Notes: a model not told the origin generated them from the letters alone. A DNA stretch of 10,870 bases from CAYYAU01 sp964469765 [NCBI: uncultured Clostridia bacterium] (GCA_964469765.1 CAYYAU010000022.1:1-10870), one strand, 5' to 3'. Positions 1 through 7,364 are shown, counted from the stretch's first letter. A program made the numbers and translations.

Positions 1-563
1 GTGTTGTGTTTAGATCTGTAATGACAAGTTCTTTTGTAGATGCTTTAGCAAGATTATATGGATTTGAAGTTAAAGAAATGCCTGTGGGATTTAAATACAT
101 TGGAGAGGCTTTTATTAAATATAATTTTCTTTTAGGTGGAGAGGAAAGCGGGGGAATAACTATAAAAAATCATATTCCAGAGAAAGATGGTATTGTTGCT
201 TGTCTTTTGGTTGCAGAACTTATTGCAAAAGAGAAGATGCCTCTAAAGAAAATTTTAAGAAAATTATTTAAAAAAACGGGTATGTTTATCTCACAAAGAG
301 TAAATTTCAGTTTCTCTTTTAGACAGATAGAAATGATAAAACGAAAACTTAAAAAGAACCCTAAGAAGATATTGCCAACAATTAAAATCAAAGAAGTAAA
401 TAGATTAGATGGATATAAATTTATTTTAGAGGATGGTTCGTGGTTTGGATTTAGGGTGTCTGGAACTGAACCTATTGTAAGGTTGTATCTGGAAACTAAT
501 TCAAGAAAGAAGCTTTATATATTGAAGAAAGAAGCAGAAAGATTTATATCTCCTTATGTATAA
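1..563 (+). CDS. Phosphoglucomutase/phosphomannomutase, C-terminal part (5' end outside window)
   Basis: This alpha-D-phosphohexomutase interconverts hexose 1- and 6-phosphates in the cytoplasm and so supplies sugar nucleotides for glycans. The frame is open to the window edge (first full codon at 3), so about 187 residues of a usual 450-500 are present. The catalytic serine and the metal-binding Asp loop would lie upstream, outside the window. Counting from the GTG at 6, domain III carries the sugar-binding loop GGEESGG (residues 44-50). Domain IV carries the phosphate-binding loop RVSGTEP (150-156). The GEESGG form, followed by the HIPEKDG stretch, resembles phosphoglucomutase-type members more than the GEMSGH form of classical phosphomannomutases, but substrate cannot be fixed from this. 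The stop overlaps the next gene by 8 bases, suggesting translational coupling to the glycosyltransferase. Confidence 0.93.
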   Translation, partial: VVFRSVMTSSFVDALARLYGFEVKEMPVGFKYIGEAFIKYNFLLGGEESGGITIKNHIPEKDGIVACLLVAELIAKEKMPLKKILRKLFKKTGMFISQRVNFSFSFRQIEMIKRKLKKNPKKILPTIKIKEVNRLDGYKFILEDGSWFGFRVSGTEPIVRLYLETNSRKKLYILKKEAERFISPYV

Positions 564-1980
564 GAAATTTATAAAAATATTAATTATAACACTAATTGTG
601 AAATTAGTGGTGAGCTATTTTCTTCCTTTAGGTGAAGATGAGGCATATTATTGGGTTTGGTCAAGACATCTTTCTTTAAGTTATTTTGATCATCCGCCGA
701 TGATTGCGTATATAATTTTTATTTTTACGAAAATTTTTGGAAATACATATTTTGCTTTGCATCTTCCAGCGGTATTATTTGGAACAGGTTTTCTGCTTAT
801 TCTATATAAGTTTTTAAATGAATTTTTATCTGAAGAGGCATTATTTTGGTCAGCAATTACTATTCTTTTCATACCTATATTCTTCATTGGCAGTGTGATG
901 ATATTACCTGATTCTATTTTGTGTTTCTTCTGGATGTTGACTCTATTTTTTTGTTTTAAAGCTATTCAGAAGAATAAAACCATTTACTGGTTTTTGGGAG
1001 GATTGAGTTTTGGCTTTTCTTGTTTGAGTAAATATAATGGATTTTTACTTGGAATTTTAATTTTATCTTTTCTAATCTTTACTCCTGAAAAGAGGCATTA
1101 TCTTAAATCATTTTATCCTTATTTAGCCTTTTTTATTGGTTTATTCATTTTTTCTCCTGTGATTATATGGAATGCTAAGAATAATTGGGCTTCATTTATT
1201 TTTCAGTTTTTTTCAAGACATAATAAGACTTTTTCTATAAGTAGATTCTTTCAATTCATTGGCTCACAGATGGTTTATCTTTCCCCCCTGGTTTTTGTAG
1301 CGTCTTTTAAAGGTTGGGGTAATCTTTTAAAACAAAAGCATTGGCATTTTCGGTTTCTTGTATGGGTATCGCTTCCTATATTTTTAATTTTTGCAATAAA
1401 TAGTTTTTTTTCATCCTTTAAACCTCACTGGCCAATGTTGGGATATATTGGTGGTATAATTGGATTTTGTATTAATAGCATTAATAAAGATAATAAAGAT
1501 AGTATTAAAAAGATAATAAAGTATTTCAAAATCAGTTTGACAATATCTTTGGTTTTAATTATAATTAGTGTCTTACATACTTTTTATCCCATTTTACCAA
1601 TTCCTCCTAAAAAGGACATTACAAATGACCTTTATGGATGGAAAAAAGTGGCTAATGAAATTGAAAGAATAGATGTTAATGAGAAATTTTTTATTACACA
1701 TAGATATCAACACGGCGCACCGTTAAGCTTTGCTTTGAAAAAGGAAGTGTATGTTTTGTGGAAGAAAAGAGTTACTCATTATTCATTTTTTCAGGATGAA
1801 AAGGCTCTATTAGGCAGAAATTTTATTTATGTTACAAACGATAGGTATTTTAAAGACCCCAAAAAAATTTATAAAGCGGATAGGATTTTCTTATTAAAAA
1901 CCATCCCAATTTTTAGAGCAGGGAAGAAAGTGAGAACATTTTTTATTTATGAAGGTAGAAACTATAAAGGAATAAGATGA
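556..1980 (+). CDS. GT39-family (PMT_2/ArnT-like) membrane glycosyltransferase
   Basis: This is a polytopic membrane glycosyltransferase of the dolichyl/undecaprenyl-phosphate-sugar-dependent type. Such enzymes move a sugar from a polyprenyl-phosphate donor to a lipid, glycan or protein on the outer face of the inner membrane. An N-terminal membrane helix (about 7-23) leads into an acidic motif GEDEAYYW (26-33), in which D28-E29 match the catalytic Asp-Glu of the family. YFDHPP (43-48) follows, another hallmark of PMT_2 proteins. Many hydrophobic segments run to about residue 350, including an SKYNGF loop near 155. A more polar C-terminal region of about 115 residues is probably extracytoplasmic. 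At 474 aa it has normal length. Upstream it overlaps the phosphomutase by 8 bases; downstream it shares an ATGA with the PAP2 gene. Its Shine-Dalgarno is weak, which fits coupled translation. Acceptor and sugar are unknown. Confidence 0.88.
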   Translation: MYKKFIKILIITLIVKLVVSYFLPLGEDEAYYWVWSRHLSLSYFDHPPMIAYIIFIFTKIFGNTYFALHLPAVLFGTGFLLILYKFLNEFLSEEALFWSAITILFIPIFFIGSVMILPDSILCFFWMLTLFFCFKAIQKNKTIYWFLGGLSFGFSCLSKYNGFLLGILILSFLIFTPEKRHYLKSFYPYLAFFIGLFIFSPVIIWNAKNNWASFIFQFFSRHNKTFSISRFFQFIGSQMVYLSPLVFVASFKGWGNLLKQKHWHFRFLVWVSLPIFLIFAINSFFSSFKPHWPMLGYIGGIIGFCINSINKDNKDSIKKIIKYFKISLTISLVLIIISVLHTFYPILPIPPKKDITNDLYGWKKVANEIERIDVNEKFFITHRYQHGAPLSFALKKEVYVLWKKRVTHYSFFQDEKALLGRNFIYVTNDRYFKDPKKIYKADRIFLLKTIPIFRAGKKVRTFFIYEGRNYKGIR

Positions 1981-2543
1981 AAAAGAAAATTATTATAAGT
2001 ATAATTTTTTTAGTGTGTGGTATTCTTTTACATATCTTTCTAAATATAGATAAAAAATTATTTTTATATATTAATTCACTCCATTGTAAGGCGTTAGATA
2101 CTATTCTGTTACCATTAACATATTGGGGGGATGGAGTAAGTTTGGTATTATTCTCTTTGATTTTAGGATATCTTAGTGGATGGCAGAAGTTTCTTAGAGC
2201 TATATTTATTTTGATTTTAGTTGGTGTTTTTGTCCATATAATAAAGAGTTTTTTTCCATCTGTTCGACCTGTCTCTGTCTTATCATCAGTTCATATTTTA
2301 GGAAGAGCATTAAAGGCTGGCTCATTTCCTTCTGGACATACCGCAAGTAGTGTAGCCTTAGGCAATTTAGTGTCGAAGGAATGTAGCAAATTGAAAGTCT
2401 TTGTATGGTTTATTGTTATACTAATTGCTTATTCAAGAATATATTGTGGAGTACATTTTGTAGGTGATGTGGTTTTTGGTTTTGGGTTAGGGCTTTTTGT
2501 AAGCAGTCTATTTTTAGGAAGAAAAACCTCAAACAAAGGCTAA
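1977..2543 (+). CDS. PAP2-family membrane phosphatase
   Basis: This 188-residue membrane protein belongs to the PAP2 acid phosphatase family, whose small bacterial members remove phosphate from lipid substrates such as undecaprenyl pyrophosphate or phosphatidic acid at the outer face of the inner membrane. All three active-site motifs are present. Motif 1 is KSFFPSVRP (K90 to P98). Motif 2 is FPSGH (117-121), where H121 is the general acid/base residue. Motif 3 runs from S153-R154 through H160, the expected phospho-histidine nucleophile, to D164. About five hydrophobic segments surround them. The start codon overlaps the glycosyltransferase stop in an ATGA. In that setting a role in recycling or trimming the lipid carrier used by the neighbouring glycosyltransferase is reasonable, but this is inferred from position only. 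Confidence 0.9.
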   Translation: MKKKIIISIIFLVCGILLHIFLNIDKKLFLYINSLHCKALDTILLPLTYWGDGVSLVLFSLILGYLSGWQKFLRAIFILILVGVFVHIIKSFFPSVRPVSVLSSVHILGRALKAGSFPSGHTASSVALGNLVSKECSKLKVFVWFIVILIAYSRIYCGVHFVGDVVFGFGLGLFVSSLFLGRKTSNKG

Positions 2544-2739
2544 TCTACAGTTTGTGTGGTGAAAAAAACCAATCCTGACCCAGTAAGGTATAGGGTTATG
2601 GTGAATTCAACGTTTTATGGTTTACCACAGAAACCAAAGAGCATAATACAAAGAATAAAAACCAGGAAATCAGATAACAGAAGTTAAAACTTAAGCTCTA
2701 TAACTAATTACACAGATGTGGGATTACAGGGGGGTAGAT
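2544..2739. other. Intergenic spacer upstream of eno with repeat-like remnants
   Basis: No credible gene lies in this spacer. The stretch 2619-2665 (around ACCACAGAAACCAAAGAG and AATAAAAACCAGG) and the stretch 2706-2729 (around TTACACAGATG and GGATTACAGG) resemble the ACCACAGA- and ATTACACAGAT-type short dispersed repeats that I recall from many environmental bacterial genomes, here decayed. A TATAAC hexamer at 2699-2704 could serve as a -10 box for eno, but the only -35 candidate (ATAACA, 2674-2679, spacer 19) is poor. No convincing terminator follows the PAP2 gene. Confidence 0.35.
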
Positions 2740-4023
2740 ATGGGTAAAATCAAGAATGTTCATGCAAGAGAGATTTTAGATTCAAGAGGCAATCCTACAA
2801 TTGAGGTTGAGGTTTATCTTGAGTCAGGATTGAGTGCACGCGCGGCTGTTCCATCAGGAGCTTCTACTGGGAAATATGAGTCATTAGAGTTAAGAGATAG
2901 AGACAAAAAAAGGTATTTTGGTAAAGGTGTGTTGAATGCTATTGATAATGTTAATAAGATAATTGCTCCTAAAATTAAAGGTTTAAATTGTGTAAATCAG
3001 ACTTTAATTGATAAAGTGATGATTGAGTTAGATGGGACAGAAAATAAATCTAAGTTAGGAGCGAATAGTATATTAGGAGTTTCGCTTGCAGTGTGTCGTG
3101 CAGCAAGTGAATATTTAGGAGTTCCTTTGTATCAACATATAGGAGGATGTAATGCAAAAGTTTTACCTGTTCCATGCTTAAATGTTCTAAACGGCGGCAA
3201 ACATGCTGATAACAATGTAGACTTACAGGAGTTTATGATAGTACCTGCAGGGGCCTCTTCATTTCATCAGGCTTTAAGATTTGCAAGTGAAACTTATCAT
3301 AGTTTAGGAGGTATTCTGAAAGAGAGTGGTTTATCTACATCAGTTGGAGATGAGGGAGGGTTTGCCCCTATGTTGAAGTCCAATGAAGAGGCAATTCAGT
3401 TTATTATAAAGGCAATTGAAAAAGCTAAATATCTACCTGGAGAAGATATCTATATTGGTATAGATGCTGCTGCCTCTTCATTCTTTAAAGAAGGAGCCTA
3501 TATTCTGGAAGGAGAAAATAAAAAATTTAACTCCGAGGAAATGATTAATTATTATGAGAAGTTAGTTCATAAATATCCAATAGTTTTTATAGAAGATGGT
3601 TTATCTGAAGACGATTGGGAAGGATGGAGAGTTTTAACTGACAGGCTTTCAGATAAGATACAAATTATTGGAGATGACCTTTTTGTTACGAATCCTAAAA
3701 GATTACAAAGAGGAATAGAACTAAAAATTGCAAATTCAATTTTAATTAAGCTTAACCAAATAGGAACAGTCACAGAGACATTGGATACTGTGGAAATAGC
3801 TAAAAGAGCAGGGTATTCTTATATGTTTTCTCATAGGTCAGGAGAGACCGAGGATAGTTTTTTAGCCGATGTTACTGTTGCCACAAATGCTACTCAGATT
3901 AAAACTGGTGCAACTGCTCGTTCGGAAAGACTATCAAAATACAATCAGCTCCTCAGAATTGAGGAACTTCTAGGTAGTAATGGAATTTATACGGGGAAGG
4001 CAGCTTTTAAAAATATAAAGTAG
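2740..4023 (+). CDS. eno: Enolase (phosphopyruvate hydratase)
   Basis: Enolase converts 2-phosphoglycerate to phosphoenolpyruvate in glycolysis and gluconeogenesis in the cytoplasm. The protein is 427 aa, normal for bacteria. I chose the ATG at 2740 over an in-frame ATG at 2716: it has a strong AGGGGGGT Shine-Dalgarno at 2728-2735, and the resulting N-terminus [20 protein letters not shown] aligns with the conserved enolase start. Conserved features include SGASTGKYE (39-47), GDEGGFAP (203-210) with catalytic E205, metal ligands D242, E285 and the Asp pair 312-313, catalytic K337 in LIKLNQ, and the SHRSGETED signature (364-372). Nothing essential is missing. The next gene begins one base after the stop, so the two are co-transcribed; an eno-ftsB pairing is also known in proteobacteria. 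Confidence 0.98.
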   Translation: MGKIKNVHAREILDSRGNPTIEVEVYLESGLSARAAVPSGASTGKYESLELRDRDKKRYFGKGVLNAIDNVNKIIAPKIKGLNCVNQTLIDKVMIELDGTENKSKLGANSILGVSLAVCRAASEYLGVPLYQHIGGCNAKVLPVPCLNVLNGGKHADNNVDLQEFMIVPAGASSFHQALRFASETYHSLGGILKESGLSTSVGDEGGFAPMLKSNEEAIQFIIKAIEKAKYLPGEDIYIGIDAAASSFFKEGAYILEGENKKFNSEEMINYYEKLVHKYPIVFIEDGLSEDDWEGWRVLTDRLSDKIQIIGDDLFVTNPKRLQRGIELKIANSILIKLNQIGTVTETLDTVEIAKRAGYSYMFSHRSGETEDSFLADVTVATNATQIKTGATARSERLSKYNQLLRIEELLGSNGIYTGKAAFKNIK

Positions 4024-4024
4024 A

Positions 4025-4345
4025 ATGGGAAAGAAAAAGAAAAGAAATAGAATTGTAACAAGAACTATTATCATTTTTTTCTTATTATTTTCTATGGTTT
4101 TTCTTTTTGTGAATGTAAAATTTAGGTCAATTCTTGTATTAAAAAGAAAATTGAGAGATTTGACAGACAAAATCATTTTGCTTAAAGAAGAAAATCAAAG
4201 ATTGAAAGAAAAAATTTCTAAAGCAAAAAGGAATATAGATGAATATATTGAAATGCTTGCAAGAAGAGAATTAGGGCTTATTAAATTGAATGAGATGAAG
4301 TTTAAGTTTATTCATTTAACTAAAGATACTTATAGGAAGAAATAA
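4025..4345 (+). CDS. FtsB/DivIC-like septum formation initiator protein
   Basis: This small bitopic membrane protein of the FtsB/DivIC family (106 aa) would bridge divisome components as part of an FtsQLB-like complex at the septum. A very basic N-terminus (MGKKKKRNR) is followed by one membrane helix at about 13-30. A heptad-patterned coiled coil follows at about 37-73, rich in Lys, Glu and Leu with a central EENQRLKEK. The conserved ARRELGLIKLNE segment (79-90) corresponds to the family's post-coil motif. Length and architecture match FtsB/DivIC. It starts one base after the enolase stop and lacks a clear Shine-Dalgarno, so reinitiation after eno is likely. FtsL-like proteins share this architecture, but the Arg-Glu-Leu-Gly motif and the eno neighbour favour FtsB/DivIC. 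Confidence 0.8.
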   Translation: MGKKKKRNRIVTRTIIIFFLLFSMVFLFVNVKFRSILVLKRKLRDLTDKIILLKEENQRLKEKISKAKRNIDEYIEMLARRELGLIKLNEMKFKFIHLTKDTYRKK

Positions 4346-4369
4346 TTATTAAAAAAACTAAAAATTTAC

Positions 4370-4397
4370 TTGACACCGGGATTTTTTTGGATATTAT
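4370..4397 (+). promoter_or_regulatory. Sigma70-type promoter of the infC operon
   Basis: A perfect -35 hexamer TTGACA at 4370-4375 is followed after 16 bases by TATTAT at 4392-4397. An alternative reading is ATTATA one base later, with a 17-base spacer. Transcription would begin near 4404-4408, giving a leader of about 260 bases before infC. This is the best promoter in the window, and it lies just after the ftsB-like stop, separating the eno unit from the translation operon. Confidence 0.8.
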
Positions 4398-4404
4398 ATA
4401 GTAA

Positions 4405-4669
4405 TAAATATAAAAAGAAGGTGTTTGCCTCACCTTTCAGAGTAAGTAAAATAAAGGTTAGAGGTTAATGATTAAATCAAAACAATAATGTATCTGAAAG
4501 GTTGTTACTCATAAATAGGGTTAGAACAACAAGGGGCCCACCTATAGGTAGAGTTTCTTAGTTTTAAGCAAGCAATAGCGAAGTGAAAAACTGTAGAAAC
4601 TCTAAATCTGCCAAAGTTGCAATGGCGGATAGATTAGGTGGGTAATTTATTATAGAGGGGGTGATTTTT
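4405..4669 (+). promoter_or_regulatory. Long structured 5' leader of infC-rpmI-rplT, candidate L20-type autoregulatory leader
   Basis: About 260 bases without a gene hold many self-complementary segments. AAGGTG (4418-4423) can pair with CACCTT (4431-4436), loop of 7. ACCTTTCAGA (4432-4441) can instead pair over 10 bp with TCTGAAAGGT (4493-4502), so these two helices exclude each other. GTTGTT (4501-4506) can pair with AACAAC (4525-4530). A three-way junction fills 4537-4642. In many bacteria this operon is repressed by L20, which binds a leader structure mimicking its 23S rRNA site. Within the junction, the run AAGTGAAAAACTGTAGAAAC (4581-4600) resembles, as I recall it, the AAGTGGGAAACGATGTGGGA stretch of E. 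coli 23S rRNA next to the L20 site. No hairpin followed by a T-tract is visible, so translational control seems likelier than termination. T-box hallmarks are absent. Confidence 0.6.
4537..4642 (+). promoter_or_regulatory. Three-way-junction RNA domain in the infC leader
   Basis: Closing helix P1 pairs CCCACCTA (4537-4544) with TAGGTGGG (4635-4642), 8 bp. P2 pairs TAGAGTTTCT (4549-4558) with AGAAACTCTA (4595-4604), 10 perfect pairs. After a small bulge it continues as AGTTTT (4560-4565) with AAAACT (4587-4592), capped by a 21-base purine-rich apical region (4566-4586) that contains GC-AATA-GC. P3 pairs ATCTGCCA (4606-4613) with TGGCGGAT (4623-4630), including one G-U pair, around a 9-base loop. 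P1 ends 12 bases before the infC Shine-Dalgarno, well placed to control ribosome access. Pairing was worked out by hand. Confidence 0.7.
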
Positions 4670-4672
4670 ATA
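4655..4672 (+). promoter_or_regulatory. infC Shine-Dalgarno and probable ATA start codon
   Basis: GAGGGGGTGA (4655-4664) is a near-complete complement of the 16S 3' end. Five bases separate it from an in-frame ATA at 4670-4672. The in-frame GTG at 4661-4663 lies inside this ribosome-binding sequence and so is unlikely to be the start; ATT at 4664 is too close. Rare start codons are typical of infC. Confidence 0.65.
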
Positions 4673-5191
4673 CTTAAGAAAAAATTTAAGTATAGAATTA
4701 ATAGGCAAATAAGAACTAATTCTGTTAGATTAATTGATGAGAATGGAACACAAATAGGAATTGTTCCTCTTGAAAAGGCATTAGAGGAAGCTGAGAAAAA
4801 AGGATTGGATTTAGTAGAGATTGCTCCTCACTCAAATCCTCCAGTTTGTAAGATTATGGAGTATAGTAAATTCCTTTATCTCCACGAAAAAAGAGAAAAA
4901 GAAAGTAGAAAACATCAACGGCTTGTGCATCTAAAGGAAATTAGAATTAAGCCTAGAATTGATAAACATGATTTAGAGATAAAACTAAAAAAGATTGATG
5001 AGTTCATTGAGGAAGGTCATAAAGTAAAGGTTAGTCTTATGTTTAAAGGGAGAGAAAAGGAACATAAAGAATTGGGCCGTAGTATAATAGATACTATAAA
5101 ACAGCGAGTTGTAGATAAGGTTCATATTGAACAAGAAAAAGAAGAAAGTTCCCGGATAATATTAAGTTTTTCTCCGCTTCCCCATAAGTAA
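4670..5191 (+). CDS. infC: Translation initiation factor IF-3
   Basis: IF3 binds the 30S subunit, prevents 50S association and rejects non-cognate start codons and initiator tRNA mismatches. Read from the ATA at 4670 the protein is 173 aa, close to the normal 170-180. From the GTG at 4661 it would be 176 aa, but that codon is part of the Shine-Dalgarno. The N-terminal domain (about 10-72) has the conserved INRQIR and PPVCKIMEYSKFLY (57-70) stretches. A lysine/glutamate-rich linker follows (about 72-86). The C-terminal domain (about 87-170) carries KEIRIKP (89-95) and FKGREKEHKELG (125-136). IF3 genes usually begin with a rare codon such as AUU, so that IF3 represses its own translation; ATA would serve the same logic. 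The gene heads the operon with rpmI and rplT, behind its own promoter and structured leader. Confidence 0.95.
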   Translation: MLKKKFKYRINRQIRTNSVRLIDENGTQIGIVPLEKALEEAEKKGLDLVEIAPHSNPPVCKIMEYSKFLYLHEKREKESRKHQRLVHLKEIRIKPRIDKHDLEIKLKKIDEFIEEGHKVKVSLMFKGREKEHKELGRSIIDTIKQRVVDKVHIEQEKEESSRIILSFSPLPHK

Positions 5192-5231
5192 ATCTGTTAG
5201 AAGTTTAAAAGGAGTTTTTTGCCAGAAGGAA

Positions 5232-5257
5232 AAGATAGTATTATCTTATTTCTTTTG
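5232..5257 (+). other. Weak hairpin between infC and rpmI
   Basis: AAGATA (5232-5237) and TATCTT (5242-5247) form a 6-bp stem with a GTAT loop, followed by a T-rich run (ATTTCTTTT). The stem is too AT-rich to be a strong terminator. It might act as an RNA processing site or weak attenuator in the 143-base infC-rpmI gap. A 13-codon TTG-started frame (5219-5260) with an AAAAGGAG in front overlaps it and is probably chance. Confidence 0.25.
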
Positions 5258-5334
5258 TAATAGGCATTTTAACAATGTAAACTTATATTTAGATAAAATC
5301 AAAAATAGAGAATATTTTTTAAAGAGGTGAAGTT

Positions 5335-5535
5335 GTGCCAAAGTTAAAAACACATAGTGGAGCAAAAAAGAGATTTAAATTTACTTCTAAAGGAAAGATT
5401 AAAAGAAAAAAGGCTTATGCAAGCCATATTCTTGCTAAAAAATCGCAAGAAAGAATTAGACGGTTTAGAAAACAAGGGCTTGTTTTAGGGAAAGAAGAAA
5501 GTTTAATAAAGAAGCTGTTACCTTATGGAAGATAA
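5335..5535 (+). CDS. rpmI: 50S ribosomal protein L35
   Basis: L35 is a small, strongly basic protein of the large ribosomal subunit. The 66-residue product shows the full family pattern: [15 protein letters not shown] at the start, [19 protein letters not shown] in the middle and a terminal KKLLPYG. Length is normal (64-66 aa). The start is GTG at 5335, supported by AGAGGTGA at 5323-5330 four bases before it and by the conserved MPK N-terminus. It follows infC by 143 bases and precedes rplT by 48 bases, the usual order of this operon. Control by L20 from the upstream leader, partly through translational coupling, is known in E. coli and is plausible here. Confidence 0.98.
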   Translation: MPKLKTHSGAKKRFKFTSKGKIKRKKAYASHILAKKSQERIRRFRKQGLVLGKEESLIKKLLPYGR

Positions 5536-5583
5536 ATTTAACTTTAATTTTTCATTTTTTTAATACAGTTTTCTGGAGGAGTT

Positions 5584-5943
5584 ATGCCAAGGGTAAAAGG
5601 TGCAATTATAACCAAAAAGAGAAAACGAAAAATATTTAAGATGACAAAAGGATATTGGGGAGGCAAGAAGAATCTTTATAGGCATGCTAAGGAACAATTA
5701 GAAAAAAGCCTTCAATACGCGTATAGAGATAGAAAGGTAAAAAAAAGGATGTTCCGTTCCTTATGGATAAGTAGAATAAATGCAGCGGCGCGATTAAATG
5801 GTCTTACATACAGCAGATTTATAGCAGGCCTTAAGAAAGCAAAGGTTGGAATAAATAGAAAACTATTAGCAGATTTGGCAGTAAACGATAGTTCTGCTTT
5901 TTCTTATTTGGCAGATTTAGCAAAGGCTTCATATAATGAATGA
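5584..5943 (+). CDS. rplT: 50S ribosomal protein L20
   Basis: L20 binds 23S rRNA early in large-subunit assembly and, in well-studied bacteria, also represses its own operon by binding the infC or rpmI leader. The 119 aa are the normal length. A basic N-terminal extension ([16 protein letters not shown]) that threads into rRNA is followed by the conserved [17 protein letters not shown] (22-38) and [21 protein letters not shown] (48-68) segments. The C-terminal globular domain carries [13 protein letters not shown] (74-86) and [12 protein letters not shown] (88-99), the part that recognises rRNA and mRNA sites in known cases. A GGAGGAG Shine-Dalgarno (5575-5581) sits directly before the ATG. 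The stop overlaps the next gene, a K+ transporter, by 8 bases; in many bacteria pheS follows instead. Confidence 0.98.
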   Translation: MPRVKGAIITKKRKRKIFKMTKGYWGGKKNLYRHAKEQLEKSLQYAYRDRKVKKRMFRSLWISRINAAARLNGLTYSRFIAGLKKAKVGINRKLLADLAVNDSSAFSYLADLAKASYNE

Positions 5944-7279
5944 CTCTACAATAATTAAAAAGAAAATTTCTCCTCAGAGAATTTTGGTAATTGGTTTTAT
6001 TGTGGTAATTTTGATAGGGACATTTTTATTGCTTCTTCCAGCAATGACGGCTGAACAAAACTCTATTTCGTTTATAGATGCTTTTTTTACTGCAACCTCT
6101 TCAGTTTGTGTAACAGGGTTGGTGGTTAAAGATACAGGTTCATTTTTTTCTTTCTGGGGTAAACTTGTTATTCTTTCCCTGATACAGATAGGTGCTGTTG
6201 GATATATGACAATAGCCAGCTTTTTATTTTTATTAATTGGAAAAAAGATTTCTATGAGGGATAGATTGGCTATACAACAGAGCTTAGCTCAAAAGGATAT
6301 CGGCAGTATTTTCCAGTTTTCTAAATATGTGATAATTACAACCTTTTTTATTGAATGCATAGGTGCTATTATTCTTACTTTTGCTTTTTTAAGAAGGTTT
6401 AGTTTTAAAGAATCAATATTTCTTGGGATATTTCATTCTATTTCTGCATTTTGTAACGCTGGGTTTAGTCTTTTCTCAACAAGTTTAGAGGGATTTAAAG
6501 AACAGCCACTCATAGTTTTAACAATGGCTTCTCTTTTTATCTTAGGGGGGGTGGGATTTATAGCAATAAGTAATATTTATTATTCACTAATAAAAAAAAC
6601 CAAGAGGATTACAATCCATACAAAAATGGTGGTATTAGTAACAACAATTTTAATAATTATAGGATTTCTGTTTTTCTTTGTTTTTGAATTCAAAAATCCA
6701 AACACAATAGGTAATCTTCCTTTGGGACAGAAAATACTTATTTCATTTTTTCAAGCAGTTACCCCTAGAACTGCAGGATTTAATGTGATTAGTGTTAATG
6801 GAATGTTAAATGTGACATTATTTTTTACTCTTTTTTTAATGTTTATAGGGGCTTCTCCTGGCGGTACAGGTGGAGGAATAAAAACAACTACATTCGGAGT
6901 TGCAATAAGTACAATCTTTGCAGTCATTAGAGGGAAGAAAGATGTAACCTTTTCTTTTCACAGGATTGCTGAAGATATTATAAAAAAGTCACATGTAGTT
7001 ATTATTTTAGGTGCGGCTATTATTGGGATTATGACGGGTCTTCTCCTTTTCTTTGAAAAAATTAGTGTGATTAAGATATTATTTGAGGTTGTTTCCGCCT
7101 TTGGAACTGTGGGGCTTTCCACTGGTATTACTTCGACTCTTTTGCCTATTAGTAAGCTATTTTTGATTCTTACAATGTTTATAGGAAGGCTTGGACCATT
7201 AACAGTGGGTATAGCAGTGTTAAAAGAGATGGAGATTAGAAGATTTCGTTATCCTGAGCAAAGAATTATGGTAGGATAA
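5936..7279 (+). CDS. ktrB: TrkH/KtrB-family K+ uptake channel subunit
   Basis: This inner-membrane K+-translocating subunit of the TrkH/KtrB superfamily works with a cytoplasmic RCK ring, here surely the next gene. At 447 aa it matches KtrB (about 445) better than TrkH (about 480). The four-fold pore architecture is complete. Selectivity-filter glycines lie in CVTGL (G61), CNAGF (G176), RTAGF (G281) and GTVGLS (G393). A flexible [15 protein letters not shown] gating-loop region at 305-319 follows the third repeat. The fourth repeat ends with [10 protein letters not shown] (414-423). Starting at ATG 5936, the gene overlaps rplT by 8 bases, with AAAGG at 5922-5926 as a moderate Shine-Dalgarno inside rplT. 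This places K+ import inside the ribosomal operon. Ktr systems can be Na+-dependent, but coupling ions cannot be read from the sequence. Confidence 0.93.
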   Translation: MNDSTIIKKKISPQRILVIGFIVVILIGTFLLLLPAMTAEQNSISFIDAFFTATSSVCVTGLVVKDTGSFFSFWGKLVILSLIQIGAVGYMTIASFLFLLIGKKISMRDRLAIQQSLAQKDIGSIFQFSKYVIITTFFIECIGAIILTFAFLRRFSFKESIFLGIFHSISAFCNAGFSLFSTSLEGFKEQPLIVLTMASLFILGGVGFIAISNIYYSLIKKTKRITIHTKMVVLVTTILIIIGFLFFFVFEFKNPNTIGNLPLGQKILISFFQAVTPRTAGFNVISVNGMLNVTLFFTLFLMFIGASPGGTGGGIKTTTFGVAISTIFAVIRGKKDVTFSFHRIAEDIIKKSHVVIILGAAIIGIMTGLLLFFEKISVIKILFEVVSAFGTVGLSTGITSTLLPISKLFLILTMFIGRLGPLTVGIAVLKEMEIRRFRYPEQRIMVG

Positions 7280-7364
7280 TATAAAATGAAAACCAAAAAT
7301 AGAGAGATTTATCAAGTTATATTAAGATTTTAGGTGTGTAATTTTTAGTTTTAAGGAGAATGGT

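Noticed and set aside
170-391. Minus-strand reading frame inside the phosphomutase
   Set aside because: It lies opposite a clearly conserved coding frame, has no recognisable domain, and reads as hydrophobic low-complexity sequence typical of a shadow frame.
690-887. Minus-strand reading frame inside the GT39 gene
   Set aside because: It is antisense to a conserved membrane protein and has no family resemblance.
2716-2739. Upstream in-frame ATG as the eno start
   Set aside because: It would add eight residues not seen in enolases and run through the Shine-Dalgarno of the better ATG at 2740.
3567-3773. Minus-strand reading frame inside eno
   Set aside because: It is antisense to the conserved enolase core, with no domain.
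3970-4176. Minus-strand reading frame spanning the eno/ftsB junction
   Set aside because: It crosses two genes on the other strand; its hydrophobic character mirrors the A-rich sense strand.
4430-4660. T-box riboswitch in the infC leader
   Set aside because: No T-box antiterminator sequence or intrinsic terminator is present, and the downstream gene is not a synthetase or amino-acid gene.
4661-4669. GTG at 4661 as the infC start
   Set aside because: The codon is itself part of the GAGGGGGTGA ribosome-binding sequence, and no other Shine-Dalgarno precedes it at usable distance.
5219-5260. 13-codon TTG-started leader peptide between infC and rpmI
   Set aside because: There is an AAAAGGAG in front, but the TTG start, the tiny size and the lack of a codon run or coupled terminator make chance likelier.
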